Positions 1 through 7,214 of a stretch of DNA of 21,144 bases are shown here, one piece after another. Below the pieces are notes generated by a model that saw only the letters and a program-made list of their open reading frames with translations, ran no database searches and was not told the origin of the DNA. Numbering within the stretch: the first letter of the stretch is position 1; each line of letters begins with the position of its first letter. This DNA comes from CAYTAP01 sp964435775 (GTDB lineage Bacteria; Planctomycetota; Phycisphaerae; Tepidisphaerales; Tepidisphaeraceae): contig CAYTAP010000073.1 in NCBI GenBank assembly GCA_964435775.1, forward strand, positions 1 through 21,144, read 5' to 3'. A program made the translations under genes and the position numbers.

Positions 1-222
1 CGCGGCATTGTGGAATTGGAGCGGAGTCCATCCTGGTGTAGCAGCCTCAAGGATCCGCGCGCGAAGCAAGCGGTTGTGTGAGGGTACAAAAAAACCGTTC
101 GCCTCGTGCGCGGCTCATTGGGTCGTCAACCGGTCAACCCGCCGAAACAAGGTGTGCTGTGGGGCAAGTGTGATCCATCGCCCCCGCGCATATGGACCGC
201 TGCGGAGGATCGCTCGGGCAAT
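1..222. other. Intergenic or unassigned left edge
   Basis: This is the stretch downstream of the deoR stop codon. I see no convincing gene. The small plus-strand reading frame here has no recognisable motif and no clear ribosome binding site. No tRNA or clear hairpin terminator was recognised. Confidence 0.4.
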
Positions 223-990
223 TCACGATGCCACGATCAACCGGCATCCGGCTGATTCAATCTGCTTGCGGTAGGGGGCCGGCGGCTCGGTGTCACAGAC
301 GACGATGTCGATCTTGTTCAGATGACAGAGCTGTCCGAGCGCCTTTTGCCCGAACTTGGTCGAATCGAGCAGCAAAATGACTTCCTGCGATTGCTGCATC
401 ATTTTCTGCTCGGCAGCCACGAGTAATTGGTTCTGATTGAACAAAATCCCCTCGTGCAGCCCCGCGACGCTCATGATCAATTGGTTGGCGTGAATGCTCG
501 CCAGGGAGCTTTCGGTCATCGGACCGAGCAGCACGCCCGAGCGCGGATACATCAATCCGCCGGTCAATATCAGCTCGATGTGATCGTCGTTGAGAAACAA
601 CTCCGCGATCGGCAATGAATTGGTGACGATCTGCAACCCGCGCCCCAGCAGTTCCTTCGCCAGGTAATAGGTCGTCGTGCCCCCGTCGATGAGCACGGTG
701 TTGGCGTCATGGACGAGCTTCGCCGCCGCCCGGCTGATCCTCTGCTTGGCCTCCAGTTGAAAGCTCATTCGCTGATCGAACGCATACGGCCGCGATGCGC
801 CGTTGCGATCGCCCACCCACACCGCGCCTCCGTGCGTGCGCTGCACGAGTTGCCGCTGTTCGAGCGCTTCCAAATCGCGCCGGACCGTCGATTGCGACAC
901 CTTCAACTCCGCCGCCAGCGTGTCCAGGTCCGCCATGCCGCGCTTGGCCAGCAGGTCCTGCAATCGGGATTGTCGTTCGGGAATCAGCAT
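223..990 (-). CDS. DeoR-family transcriptional regulator of the BMC locus
   Basis: The protein has 255 residues from the ATG at 990. This start begins MLIPERQ, the usual opening of DeoR-family proteins; a longer frame to 1044 exists but would add an unrelated leader. Residues about 5-58 form the DeoR winged helix-turn-helix, with the signature VSQSTVRRDLEALE followed by THGGA. The C-terminal part is a DeoR sensor (isomerase-like fold) with DGGTTTYYLAKEL, which typically binds a sugar phosphate. It is the last gene of the minus-strand BMC locus, 223 bp after the TIM-barrel gene, with a palindromic repeat between them. By family and position it probably represses the BMC operon until a phosphorylated intermediate such as fuculose-1-P or rhamnulose-1-P appears; the effector is inferred. 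The ribosome binding site is weak (GGA). Confidence 0.9.
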   Translation of the reverse strand: MLIPERQSRLQDLLAKRGMADLDTLAAELKVSQSTVRRDLEALEQRQLVQRTHGGAVWVGDRNGASRPYAFDQRMSFQLEAKQRISRAAAKLVHDANTVLIDGGTTTYYLAKELLGRGLQIVTNSLPIAELFLNDDHIELILTGGLMYPRSGVLLGPMTESSLASIHANQLIMSVAGLHEGILFNQNQLLVAAEQKMMQQSQEVILLLDSTKFGQKALGQLCHLNKIDIVVCDTEPPAPYRKQIESAGCRLIVAS

Positions 991-1053
991 GTTAAATCCG
1001 CAGACAATAGGCCAATTCGTCGCGCCAGACCGGCGGGAATCCACTCTTGAACT

Positions 1054-1152
1054 CCCTCTCCCGGTACTCCGGGGGAGGGCTGGGGAGGGGGTTTCTTCGT
1101 GTCGGGGACAAGACCCCCTCCCTCACCCTCCCCCGGCGTACCGGGGGAGGGG
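1054..1152. repeat. Compound palindrome A (GTAC-core, CCCTCCCCC/GGGGGAGGG stems)
   Basis: Two inverted units lie at about 1054-1079 and 1126-1152. Each is itself a palindrome: a pyrimidine-rich stem, a core containing GTAC, then the complementary purine-rich stem. The outer arms (CTGGGGAGGGGGT and its partner) also pair. It fills the gap between the TIM-barrel gene and deoR and could form a strong hairpin in RNA. Confidence 0.8.
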
Positions 1153-1213
1153 ATAAGACCCGCTCCGGCAGTGTTGACGCTTGAGAATCACGGTCTCCTG
1201 TCTAGGTTCTGGT

Positions 1214-2404
1214 CTATGAAAGATCGGCCCGAATGCGCGAGCGCGAATACGCGACTTTTTGCGCGGCCGTCATTTGTTTGAAGTTCGGTTTGCCATCGGA
1301 GGTCAGCGGAATATTGCCGGTCGCCACAGCGCCTGTGGCGGGATTGCCGGCTCCCGCGGCGCCGACGACGCCTGTCGCGCTTCCCTTGCCGGAATAGCTC
1401 GACGCCGTCACGGTCAATTCCAGGTCCTCCTTGAGCGCCCGATACGGCTTGAGTCCGAGCTTTTGCAGGTCTCCATGATATGCCCGCACGGCCTCGGCCG
1501 CCTTGATCGTTCCGTCGGCGATCGCGCGAAGATAGCGAATGAACGTGAGCTGGTCCTCGCTGTTGTTGATCTTTCGGCCATACAACGCCGCCCGCGCGCC
1601 ATATCGCTTGGCTTCCTCCAGCAGCGCAAAGGCATCATGCGTTGTCCCGCTGGCGCCGCCGAGGATGCCGACGACAAGCCTCGGGTCGTACGAGACAAGC
1701 TCCTCCATCGCACGCGGCCCGTGATAGACGATTTTCAGGAACACCGGCCGACCAGCGCTCGGCACACCCGCCAGAAGCCGCACGATCGAGTCGTTGATGA
1801 ACCGACCCAAATCCTGCGGGCATGACGTGCCGCACGCGTTGGGGTCGAACACCTCCAGAAAATGCCGAAACCCCTTCTGCTCGGCCTCGATGCGAAACTG
1901 CTTGTACGCCTCGAGCGTCGCATGGTCGAACGTCACATCGTTGTTCGGCGTGATCGAATAAAGCCCCAGGTTCGCCCCGCGATGGCGCTCCTCGCCTGTG
2001 GGATTGATCTTGCCGCTTTGAATGTGCTCGATCGTCGCCGAGCGAAACGGGCGCGACGGCTCGGTCGCGTACACGCTTCCGGCGGCCAGGTGAATGTCGG
2101 TCGTGTCGTTGGCGCGGCAACCGGGCGTGATGGGGGAGTTTTCGAACAGCCGTTCGTTGATCGTCAGGATTTCGCTCGTGCTCGCCGACATGAGCAGGAT
2201 GTCCACCAATCCCTGCTTGAGCACCTGCCGCATCTGGTCCCGATACTCCGCCAGCGAGCGCATCTTCCCCGTGCGCGGATCGACGCCCGTCGCCGCCAAG
2301 CCGAACGCCATGTCGGCGTCCTTGGCGTCGGCCAGGATGAAGTCCGTCGACTCCGAAGGGTTCGCGTGAATGTTGGCGATTTTCCGATCCAGGCTTTTTT
2401 GCAT
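1214..2404 (-). CDS. Unrecognised aldolase-like TIM-barrel protein with Gly/Ala-rich C-terminal tail, BMC-associated
   Basis: The protein has 396 residues from the ATG at 2404, chosen because GGAAG lies 8 nt upstream and the longer frame runs through a repeat. I do not recognise the family with certainty. Residues about 20-315 look like a beta/alpha barrel of the class I aldolase type (DeoC/LacD/DhnA-like). FLKIVYHG contains Lys224, which could be the Schiff-base lysine, followed by GILGGASGTTHDA and ALYGRKI, which resemble phosphate-binding turns. Residues 338-365 are a Gly/Ala/Thr-rich linker, followed by a short tail, about 371-396, predicted helical and basic. This linker-plus-helix layout resembles BMC encapsulation peptides, though the tail is less hydrophobic than those of the other cargo enzymes here. 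It lies between the aldolase and deoR genes and may act on a sugar phosphate inside the compartment (inference). Confidence 0.75.
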   Translation of the reverse strand: MQKSLDRKIANIHANPSESTDFILADAKDADMAFGLAATGVDPRTGKMRSLAEYRDQMRQVLKQGLVDILLMSASTSEILTINERLFENSPITPGCRANDTTDIHLAAGSVYATEPSRPFRSATIEHIQSGKINPTGEERHRGANLGLYSITPNNDVTFDHATLEAYKQFRIEAEQKGFRHFLEVFDPNACGTSCPQDLGRFINDSIVRLLAGVPSAGRPVFLKIVYHGPRAMEELVSYDPRLVVGILGGASGTTHDAFALLEEAKRYGARAALYGRKINNSEDQLTFIRYLRAIADGTIKAAEAVRAYHGDLQKLGLKPYRALKEDLELTVTASSYSGKGSATGVVGAAGAGNPATGAVATGNIPLTSDGKPNFKQMTAAQKVAYSRSRIRADLS

Positions 2405-2457
2405 GATGTTCACTTCCAACTCTTCGTCAGCGTTAAGTCGATAGCTTGACTGTCGGG

Positions 2458-2538
2458 TGCCACATGTCGGCGTACTCGCAGACATGTGTCTTCGTCGGGC
2501 CGGCAAACACAGGTCTCGGAGTACCGCGACCTGTGGCA
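2458..2538. repeat. Compound palindrome B (GTAC-core)
   Basis: There are two inverted units. The left one, 2461-2488, has a perfect 8-bp stem CACATGTC/GACATGTG. The right one, 2508-2535, has a perfect 8-bp stem CACAGGTC/GACCTGTG. Both enclose a 12-nt core with GTAC. The two stems differ at one base pair, and the change is compensated on the other strand. It lies between the class II aldolase and TIM-barrel genes. Confidence 0.85.
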
Positions 2539-2554
2539 TCCACGCCCCTTCTTT

Positions 2555-2568
2555 TCATCCTTCATCCT
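2555..2568. repeat. Short heptamer run (TCATCCT)2
   Basis: Two tandem copies of TCATCCT lie next to palindrome B, before the end of the class II aldolase gene. The same heptamer recurs at 6832-6859. Confidence 0.55.
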
Positions 2569-2574
2569 TACGCA

Positions 2575-3516
2575 TCACGCCCCATTCGCCGCCATGATCT
2601 GATCCGTGATCACCTGTACAAGCCGCTCGACATCCGCTTCGCTGTAATTTTGCGGCGCCAGTTGCGCCACCGCGCGTTCCAGGTCGCCGGCGGCGCTTTC
2701 CTGTCCCGCCGTTTGCGGCGCCGGCACGGTGCCGCACTGTGAGTTCATGCGTCCCTTGGTCGCCACATCCTCCACGCGCGACAGGAAATCGGCCGAGCAG
2801 GAAACACCCGTCGCGCCGTTGCGCGTTCGGGCATCATCCATGCCGAACTTCGCCTTCAGCGCCAGCAGTTCGGTCATCTCCGCCGAATCGAGCGGGCGGA
2901 TGCTTCCCACCTGCTTGGCCAGCAACAGGATGCGCGAATAGGCATCCACGATCTCCAGCTTGTAGTAGCAGTTCTCCAAATCCTTGTCGAAGCAGACCAC
3001 GCCATGGTTTTGCAGGATGATCGTGTTGGAATCCTTGACGAACGGCAGGATCGATTCGCCCAGACGCGTGTCGCCGGGCGTGACATACTTGGCCGTCTTC
3101 ACCGCGCCGAGAAAAACCTCCGCCTCCGGGTGAATGCATGTGGGCAGATCGACGCCGGCGACCGCAAACGCCGTCGCATGAGGCGGATGGCTGTGAATGA
3201 CCGCGTTGACATCCGGGCGGGCGTTATAGATCGCCAGGTGCAGCAGCATCTCGCTCGTGCGCCTTCGCTTGCCGGAAAGCTGCTTGCCCTGTCCATCGAC
3301 CACGCACAAATCATCGGGCTTGAGGTTCCCCTTGCTGATCCCGGTGGGCGTGCAGAGAAATCGATCGCCGCCCATCCGAAAGGAGTGGTTCCCCTCGTTG
3401 CCCGCGCAAAAGCCCTTGGTCCAGATCCGCCGTCCGATGTCGCACATCAATTCGCGCAACTTGAACTCCGGGATGCGGGGGGCGGGTTTATGCGAATGGT
3501 TGCCTGTGGTTGCCAT
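2575..3516 (-). CDS. Class II aldolase, L-fuculose/rhamnulose-1-phosphate type, with C-terminal encapsulation peptide
   Basis: The protein has 313 residues. It belongs to the class II aldolase/adducin family and is expected to split fuculose-1-P or rhamnulose-1-P into DHAP and lactaldehyde inside the microcompartment. The zinc and catalytic residues of FucA align: Glu89 in TSEMLLH, His108 and His110 in HSHPPH, and His171 in QNHG. FucA-type enzymes are about 215 residues; the extra C-terminus here is a Gly/Ala/Gln-rich linker ending in an amphipathic helix, about 290-310 (YSEADVERLVQVITDQIM). Such an extension on the PVM aldolase is known to direct cargo into the shell. The start is uncertain: no Shine-Dalgarno sequence precedes the ATG at 3516, and a heptamer array lies directly upstream. 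It follows the third BMC-P gene after a 148-bp repeat-filled gap. Confidence 0.93.
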   Translation of the reverse strand: MATTGNHSHKPAPRIPEFKLRELMCDIGRRIWTKGFCAGNEGNHSFRMGGDRFLCTPTGISKGNLKPDDLCVVDGQGKQLSGKRRRTSEMLLHLAIYNARPDVNAVIHSHPPHATAFAVAGVDLPTCIHPEAEVFLGAVKTAKYVTPGDTRLGESILPFVKDSNTIILQNHGVVCFDKDLENCYYKLEIVDAYSRILLLAKQVGSIRPLDSAEMTELLALKAKFGMDDARTRNGATGVSCSADFLSRVEDVATKGRMNSQCGTVPAPQTAGQESAAGDLERAVAQLAPQNYSEADVERLVQVITDQIMAANGA

Positions 3517-3523
3517 TGGTTTT

Positions 3524-3558
3524 GTCCGTTGTCAGTGGTCCGTTGTCCGTTGCCTGTT
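3524..3558. repeat. Heptamer array (GTCCGTT-type, five units)
   Basis: Five consecutive 7-bp units are present: GTCCGTT, GTCAGTG, GTCCGTT, GTCCGTT and GCCTGTT. The array begins 8 bp upstream of the aldolase start codon, where a leader and ribosome binding site would be expected. The same heptamer is used at 13134-13226. Confidence 0.8.
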
Positions 3559-3581
3559 GTAATTCCACGCACTCTTTCTTG

Positions 3582-3650
3582 TAGGGTCCATGGTACGCCG
3601 CGGACCATCGCCGCGACGGAACAATGGTCCGCGGAGTACCACGGACCCTA
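3582..3650. repeat. Compound palindrome C (GTAC-core, GGTCC/GGACC stems)
   Basis: Two 27-bp arms, 3582-3608 and 3624-3650, are inverted repeats matching at 25 of 27 positions. Each arm is itself a GGTCC...GGACC palindrome around a 12-nt core (GCGGAGTACCAC on the right arm). It lies between the third BMC-P gene and the aldolase and closely resembles the element at 11926-11999. Confidence 0.88.
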
Positions 3651-3664
3651 CGAAGAAGCACCGC

Positions 3665-3952
3665 TTAAATCTTCACCTTCACCTCATCCAAGATCGCCGC
3701 GTTGTACGCATCGAGCGGCACGCGCTTCTCCGGGTAAAACGGCATGCACGCCTCGCGGCTTTCCGCGAAGGCGATTGTGTCGCCGTCTCCCGCGCCCAGG
3801 TGGTCATACACGACCAGCGCTTCATTGCTCCGTCGCGCCTCGCCCGCCAGTGAAAACCGATCCTGCACCTCCACGAGCAAAAATCGCCCCCCGGCCAGCG
3901 TCGGGTACGAATCGCTCAGCGTCACGCGTCCGATGACCTTGCCTATCCGCAT
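3665..3952 (-). CDS. BMC-P pentamer shell protein (EutN/CcmL family), third copy
   Basis: The protein has 95 residues and one EutN/CcmL domain. It starts MRIGKVIGRVTLS, has the expected strand FLLVEV, and carries the glycine turn HLGAGDGD, which in this family lies near the pentamer centre. Its C-terminus (PFYPEKRVPLDAYNAAILDEVKVKI) departs from the usual VVGIVD ending seen in the other two BMC-P proteins of this locus, so its outer surface or insertion site may differ. Pentamers cap the vertices of the shell. The start is supported by GGAG 9 nt upstream and by a 10-bp overlap with the preceding gene, which suggests coupled translation. Confidence 0.9.
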   Translation of the reverse strand: MRIGKVIGRVTLSDSYPTLAGGRFLLVEVQDRFSLAGEARRSNEALVVYDHLGAGDGDTIAFAESREACMPFYPEKRVPLDAYNAAILDEVKVKI

Positions 3953-4608
3953 GTGCTCAGCTCCAGCAAGTGCCGTCGAACTTCATCGCCCATCGCCCGC
4001 TGCCCCCGCATGAACCGGGACATCAGGTTTCGCATCTGCATGAGCGTTTGATGCGGATGTTCGATCACGAGCACATTGGCTGCGACCTGACGCATCCCCT
4101 GCTCCACCGCGTCGATGCTCGTTCCCAGCACCGCTCGTAGCGATGGGCAGCGGTTGGCGTAAAGCATCGCCGACGCGCCAGCCCCGACCACGAGGATCGC
4201 CCCCGCCGCCTCGTCTTGCTTCACCTGCGTCGCCACGTTTTTAACAACCGCCACCAAGTGTCGGGCATCGCCGGCGTCGTCCAGCGGGCGCATCTCATGT
4301 TCCCGCGCCAAGCCCCCCAGCGCCGCCTTGGCCGGCCCGCACGGGCTGTCGCACCACCAGACGAACGCGCGTGAACCACTCGCAGACGCCGCATGAGTTT
4401 CGACCGCGCCACCGTTTCCCGTTATTGCGCCATGCGACCGCTCAGATGCCGCCGCCGATGCCTCGGCCGGATCTTCGGCATACCCGACGACGATCCGCTG
4501 CGCCCGCACCCAGTCCGCCGCCAGCGGCGTCAATCGCGCCCGGTACGGCAGCACCACCTGTCCGCTCGTCTTATGCAAAAGCTGAAGCTGTCTGGCCGTA
4601 TAAATCAT
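3943..4608 (-). CDS. BMC-locus protein: EutT/EutQ-like N-terminal segment plus RpiB/LacA-like domain
   Basis: The protein has 221 residues from the ATG at 4608, which overlaps the preceding BMC-P stop codon as ATGA. I do not know an assigned function. Residues 1-41 (TARQLQLLHKTSG, VVLPYRARLTPLAADWV) resemble the short N-terminal segment of ethanolamine-utilisation proteins such as EutT and EutQ. Residues 45-80 are low-complexity Ala/Ser/Gly. Residues about 81-200 resemble ribose-5-phosphate isomerase B/LacA: AILVVGAGASAMLYANRCPSLRAVLG corresponds to the CGTGIGMSIAANK...RAAL region, and AANVLVI to NANVL. The catalytic cysteine of RpiB is replaced by valine (VVGAG), so isomerase activity is doubtful. 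Location between two BMC-P genes, with overlaps on both sides, argues for a structural, assembly or substrate-binding role (inference). Confidence 0.8.
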   Translation of the reverse strand: MIYTARQLQLLHKTSGQVVLPYRARLTPLAADWVRAQRIVVGYAEDPAEASAAASERSHGAITGNGGAVETHAASASGSRAFVWWCDSPCGPAKAALGGLAREHEMRPLDDAGDARHLVAVVKNVATQVKQDEAAGAILVVGAGASAMLYANRCPSLRAVLGTSIDAVEQGMRQVAANVLVIEHPHQTLMQMRNLMSRFMRGQRAMGDEVRRHLLELSTCG

Positions 4609-4874
4609 GGCGTCATCGCTTCGTCCACGATACCAATCACAAACCATCGCACGGGGCTTTTGTCATCCCCCATCAACTCCCGCGCCGCCCGTCCGTCGCT
4701 GTTGAGCACCACGCGTTCCCCGACGCCCGCGCCAAGGTGGCTTACCGCGATGAGCGGATCGCCGTGCGGCATGTCGTCCGCGCCCTGGGGCTGAACGACG
4801 ATCAGCCGCCATGCGGCAAGCGAAGGATGCTTGATCGTCGAGGTTGCGTGACCAATGACGGTTCCCAATTGCAT
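4605..4874 (-). CDS. BMC-P pentamer shell protein (EutN/CcmL family), second copy
   Basis: The protein has 89 residues, a normal length for a single EutN/CcmL domain. It begins MQLGTVIGHATSTIKHPSL, typical of the family, continues with RLIVVQP and the glycine turn HLGAGVGE, and ends in VIGIVDEAM. It forms pentamers at shell vertices. The ATG has GAGG 6 nt upstream and lies 12 bp after the aldehyde dehydrogenase stop. The stop overlaps the next start as ATGA, so the genes are probably translationally coupled. Confidence 0.93.
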   Translation of the reverse strand: MQLGTVIGHATSTIKHPSLAAWRLIVVQPQGADDMPHGDPLIAVSHLGAGVGERVVLNSDGRAARELMGDDKSPVRWFVIGIVDEAMTP

Positions 4875-4886
4875 GGACGCCTCACC

Positions 4887-6377
4887 TCAAATCATCCGCA
4901 GGCCGCCGGTCAACATGATCCGCCGATAGCGCGTGAAGGTCATCGGGCTTGTGATCCCTTCGCCGGTCGGCGTCGCCACCGAATAACTCAAATACCCTTG
5001 CCCGCCGAGCCCCAGACCGGCCGGACTGGCGCCGTTGACGACGAACAGCGTCGTCCCGGCCCGCCTGCCAAAGTCGGTGATCGTCTCCAGGTTCCGTGAA
5101 TGGATCATCGCGGTATGGCGATATCCATGTTCACTTTCCAGCGCCATTTCAATTGCCTGTTGCGCGTTGGCGACGCGGACGAACGGGACGAACGGCATCA
5201 TCTGTTCATGCTGCACGAAGGGATGGTCGGCCGACGTTTCGCCGATGAGCAGTTGCACGGTGGGGGGGATGCTCACGCCCGCCGCCTTGGCGAGGACCGC
5301 GGCATCCTTGCCCACGAACGCCTTGTTGACGTGCAGCTTGCCATCCTTGGGATCGGTGACAAATGCCTGCCGCGTCAGCGCCTCAATCTGGCCGGCGTTC
5401 AGGATGAACCCGCCGGATTGTTCCATCTTCGCCATCAACTTGTCGAAGACACTTTCGACGCAGAAGACCTGCTTTTCGGCGATGCAGAGCAGGTTGTTGT
5501 CGAACGCCGCGCCTTTGACGATCGATGTCGCCGCGTTGGAGAGGCATGCCGTTTCATCCACGACCACCGGCGGGTTTCCCGGGCCGGCGACGATCGCCCG
5601 CTTCTTGGCCGCCAGGGCCGCCCGCGCCACCGCCGGTCCGCCGGTCACGACCGTCAGTGAGATCCCATGATGCGCGAAAATATCCGCCGCCGTTTCCAAC
5701 GTCGGGGGCACAATGATCGTGATCAGGTGCTCGATGCCATATCGCGCGGCGATGGCTTTGTTATAGGTGTGCGTGGCGATGGCGGCGCATCGCGTGCCGT
5801 TGGGATGCGGGTTGCAGACGATTCCGTTGCCGGCCGCGATCATGTTGATTGCATTGGCTGACAAGGTGGGGATGCTGTGCGTGACCGGCGTGATGATTCC
5901 GATGATCCCGAACGGGGCGAACTCCTCGAGGCACACGCCGTTGCTTCCGCTCAGGGCGTTGGTGCGCAGGAACTCGACGCCGGGGACCAATTCGAGAATC
6001 TTGAGCTTTTCGATCTTGTGATCGAGCCGTCCGACTTTTGTTTCATCGAGTTCGAGCTTGCCCCACGTCTCTGCGTTTTCCTTGGCGATGGATTTGATCA
6101 GCTTCACGATGGCGTCGCGGTCATCCATCGACAGCTTGAGCAGCTTTCTCTGCGCGTCGGTGGCCGCGATGACCGCATCATCGACGCGCGAGAAGATGCC
6201 ATAGCGCCCGTTGGGAAGATCCACCTGATGCGCTGCCGACCCATCATGTCCCACCGACCCCGCACCCGCGTGCGCGCCGCCCACGGCCGCCCGGCCGTCC
6301 AGCCGCCGCATCACCTCCGCCACCACATCCTGAACAATTGCCTGATCCATCGCATCAATCCGTATTCCGCCGCTCAT
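4887..6377 (-). CDS. CoA-acylating aldehyde dehydrogenase, BMC cargo (PduP/EutE family)
   Basis: The protein has 496 residues. It oxidises an aldehyde, probably lactaldehyde, to the acyl-CoA with NAD+ reduction. The catalytic cysteine is Cys298 in AFDNNLLCIAEK, matching FDNN.xCIAEK of PduP/EutE. GPGNPPVVVDE and TGGPAVARAAL fit the NAD/CoA region. Residues about 9-27 (AMDQAIVQDVVAEVMRRLDG) form an amphipathic helix followed by a Gly/Ala/His linker to about residue 50, which is the typical N-terminal encapsulation peptide. A second possible start at Met10 (6350) would keep that helix. The gene follows the first BMC-P by 3 bp and precedes the second by 12 bp, in the most compact part of the operon. 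Confidence 0.94.
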   Translation of the reverse strand: MSGGIRIDAMDQAIVQDVVAEVMRRLDGRAAVGGAHAGAGSVGHDGSAAHQVDLPNGRYGIFSRVDDAVIAATDAQRKLLKLSMDDRDAIVKLIKSIAKENAETWGKLELDETKVGRLDHKIEKLKILELVPGVEFLRTNALSGSNGVCLEEFAPFGIIGIITPVTHSIPTLSANAINMIAAGNGIVCNPHPNGTRCAAIATHTYNKAIAARYGIEHLITIIVPPTLETAADIFAHHGISLTVVTGGPAVARAALAAKKRAIVAGPGNPPVVVDETACLSNAATSIVKGAAFDNNLLCIAEKQVFCVESVFDKLMAKMEQSGGFILNAGQIEALTRQAFVTDPKDGKLHVNKAFVGKDAAVLAKAAGVSIPPTVQLLIGETSADHPFVQHEQMMPFVPFVRVANAQQAIEMALESEHGYRHTAMIHSRNLETITDFGRRAGTTLFVVNGASPAGLGLGGQGYLSYSVATPTGEGITSPMTFTRYRRIMLTGGLRMI

Positions 6378-6380
6378 TCA

Positions 6381-6704
6381 CTAATGCCCGGCTTGGTAGA
6401 ACGATTTGCCGTTGTATTCGGCCGAGTCCACGATCCCGATGACCACCGCATCCGCCGGCAGGTTTTTCGTCTGCTCGGTCATCCGCGCCGACGACCCCTG
6501 CACCACGAGCACGAGCTGCCCTTCGCCACATCCCACGCTGTCGAGCGCAACGATGGCGCGGTTGGTGTTGCCCAGCGACGTCGGGGTTTTGCCCGCCTGG
6601 TCATACTTGACGTTGAGGGGCTCGACCACGAGCAGCTTTTGCCCGCTGAGTGACTTGTCTTTCTGCGTGGCCACGACGTGGCCGGTGACTCGTGCCAGAA
6701 ACAT
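6381..6704 (-). CDS. BMC-P pentamer shell protein (EutN/CcmL family), first copy
   Basis: The protein has 107 residues, the longest of the three BMC-P proteins here. It begins MFLARVTGHVVATQKDKSL, continues with KLLVVEPL, has the glycine turn DSVGCGEGQLVLVVQGSSAR, and ends in AVVIGIVDSAEY, all hallmarks of EutN/CcmL. It forms vertex pentamers of the shell. GAGG lies 7 nt upstream of the start. A 165-bp gap with a heptamer hairpin separates it from the preceding BMC-H gene, while the next gene follows after 3 bp. Confidence 0.94.
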   Translation of the reverse strand: MFLARVTGHVVATQKDKSLSGQKLLVVEPLNVKYDQAGKTPTSLGNTNRAIVALDSVGCGEGQLVLVVQGSSARMTEQTKNLPADAVVIGIVDSAEYNGKSFYQAGH

Positions 6705-6725
6705 GGGGGGACCTCAAGTAAGCGT

Positions 6726-6859
6726 GAAGGATGAAGGATGAAGGATGAATTCGGAGGGAACAGTCGCTTATCAATGACGGGCTGTTTCGGCCCTTGCGGC
6801 GGAAGATGTCGGATGAAGCCTTGGCTTCGCTTCATCCTTCCTCCTTCCTCCTTCATCCT
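6726..6859. repeat. Inverted heptamer arrays (GAAGGAT ... TCATCCT)
   Basis: The left arm, 6726-6746, is three copies of GAAGGAT. The right arm, 6832-6859, is TCATCCT, TCCTCCT, TCCTCCT, TCATCCT and is complementary to the left arm. The loop of about 85 bp contains a smaller hairpin (GGATGAAGCC ... CTTCATCC). It lies between a BMC-H and a BMC-P gene. Confidence 0.8.
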
Positions 6860-6869
6860 TACTTCCCCC

Positions 6870-7139
6870 TTATCCCATCTTCGCCACGTCTTCATGGGGG
6901 CGAGCGATGACATGGACGCTGACGACTTCGCCCACGCGACCGGCCGCCTCGGCGCCGGCGTCAACCGCCGCCCGTACCGCCGCGACATCGCCGCGGAACG
7001 ACACCGCGACCAATCCGCTGCCCACCTTGTGCTGGTCGAGAAACGTCACGTTCGCCGCCTTGAGCGCCGCATCGCACGCCTCCACCGCGGGAACGATGCC
7101 CTTGGTCTCAATCAATCCAATCGCTTCACCGTTTGCCAT
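6870..7139 (-). CDS. BMC-H hexamer shell protein, third copy
   Basis: The protein has 89 residues and one BMC domain. It starts MANGEAIGLIETKGIVPAVEACDAALKAA, the standard opening, with pore loop KVGSGLV and then FRGDVAAVRAAVDAGAEAAGRVG and HVIARPH. The GSG loop is the common form that lines the pore in PduA-type hexamers. AGGAG lies 6 nt upstream of the ATG. It is the shortest of the three BMC-H proteins and lacks a C-terminal extension. It is separated from acetate kinase by 75 bp containing a heptamer run. Confidence 0.96.
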   Translation of the reverse strand: MANGEAIGLIETKGIVPAVEACDAALKAANVTFLDQHKVGSGLVAVSFRGDVAAVRAAVDAGAEAAGRVGEVVSVHVIARPHEDVAKMG

Positions 7140-7193
7140 AACTGCTCCTAAAAATGTCCTCGACTCTCGTTTCGCTTCATCACGTACAATTTT

Positions 7194-7214
7194 TGCCTAC
7201 TGCCTACTGCCCAC
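7194..7214. repeat. Heptamer run (TGCCTAC/TGCCCAC, three units)
   Basis: Three 7-bp units (TGCCTAC, TGCCTAC, TGCCCAC) abut the acetate kinase stop codon directly. They are of the same type as the arrays at 9221-9291 and 10492-10569. Confidence 0.7.

Noticed and set aside
3582..3650. Insertion sequence ends
   Set aside because: The inverted repeats are only about 70 bp in total and enclose no transposase. They are better described as dispersed palindromic repeats, although mobilisation in trans is not excluded.
3004..3936. Plus-strand open frame of about 310 codons
   Set aside because: It runs antisense to the aldolase and BMC-P genes and through the repeat region; its sequence is Arg/Pro-rich and has no family signature.
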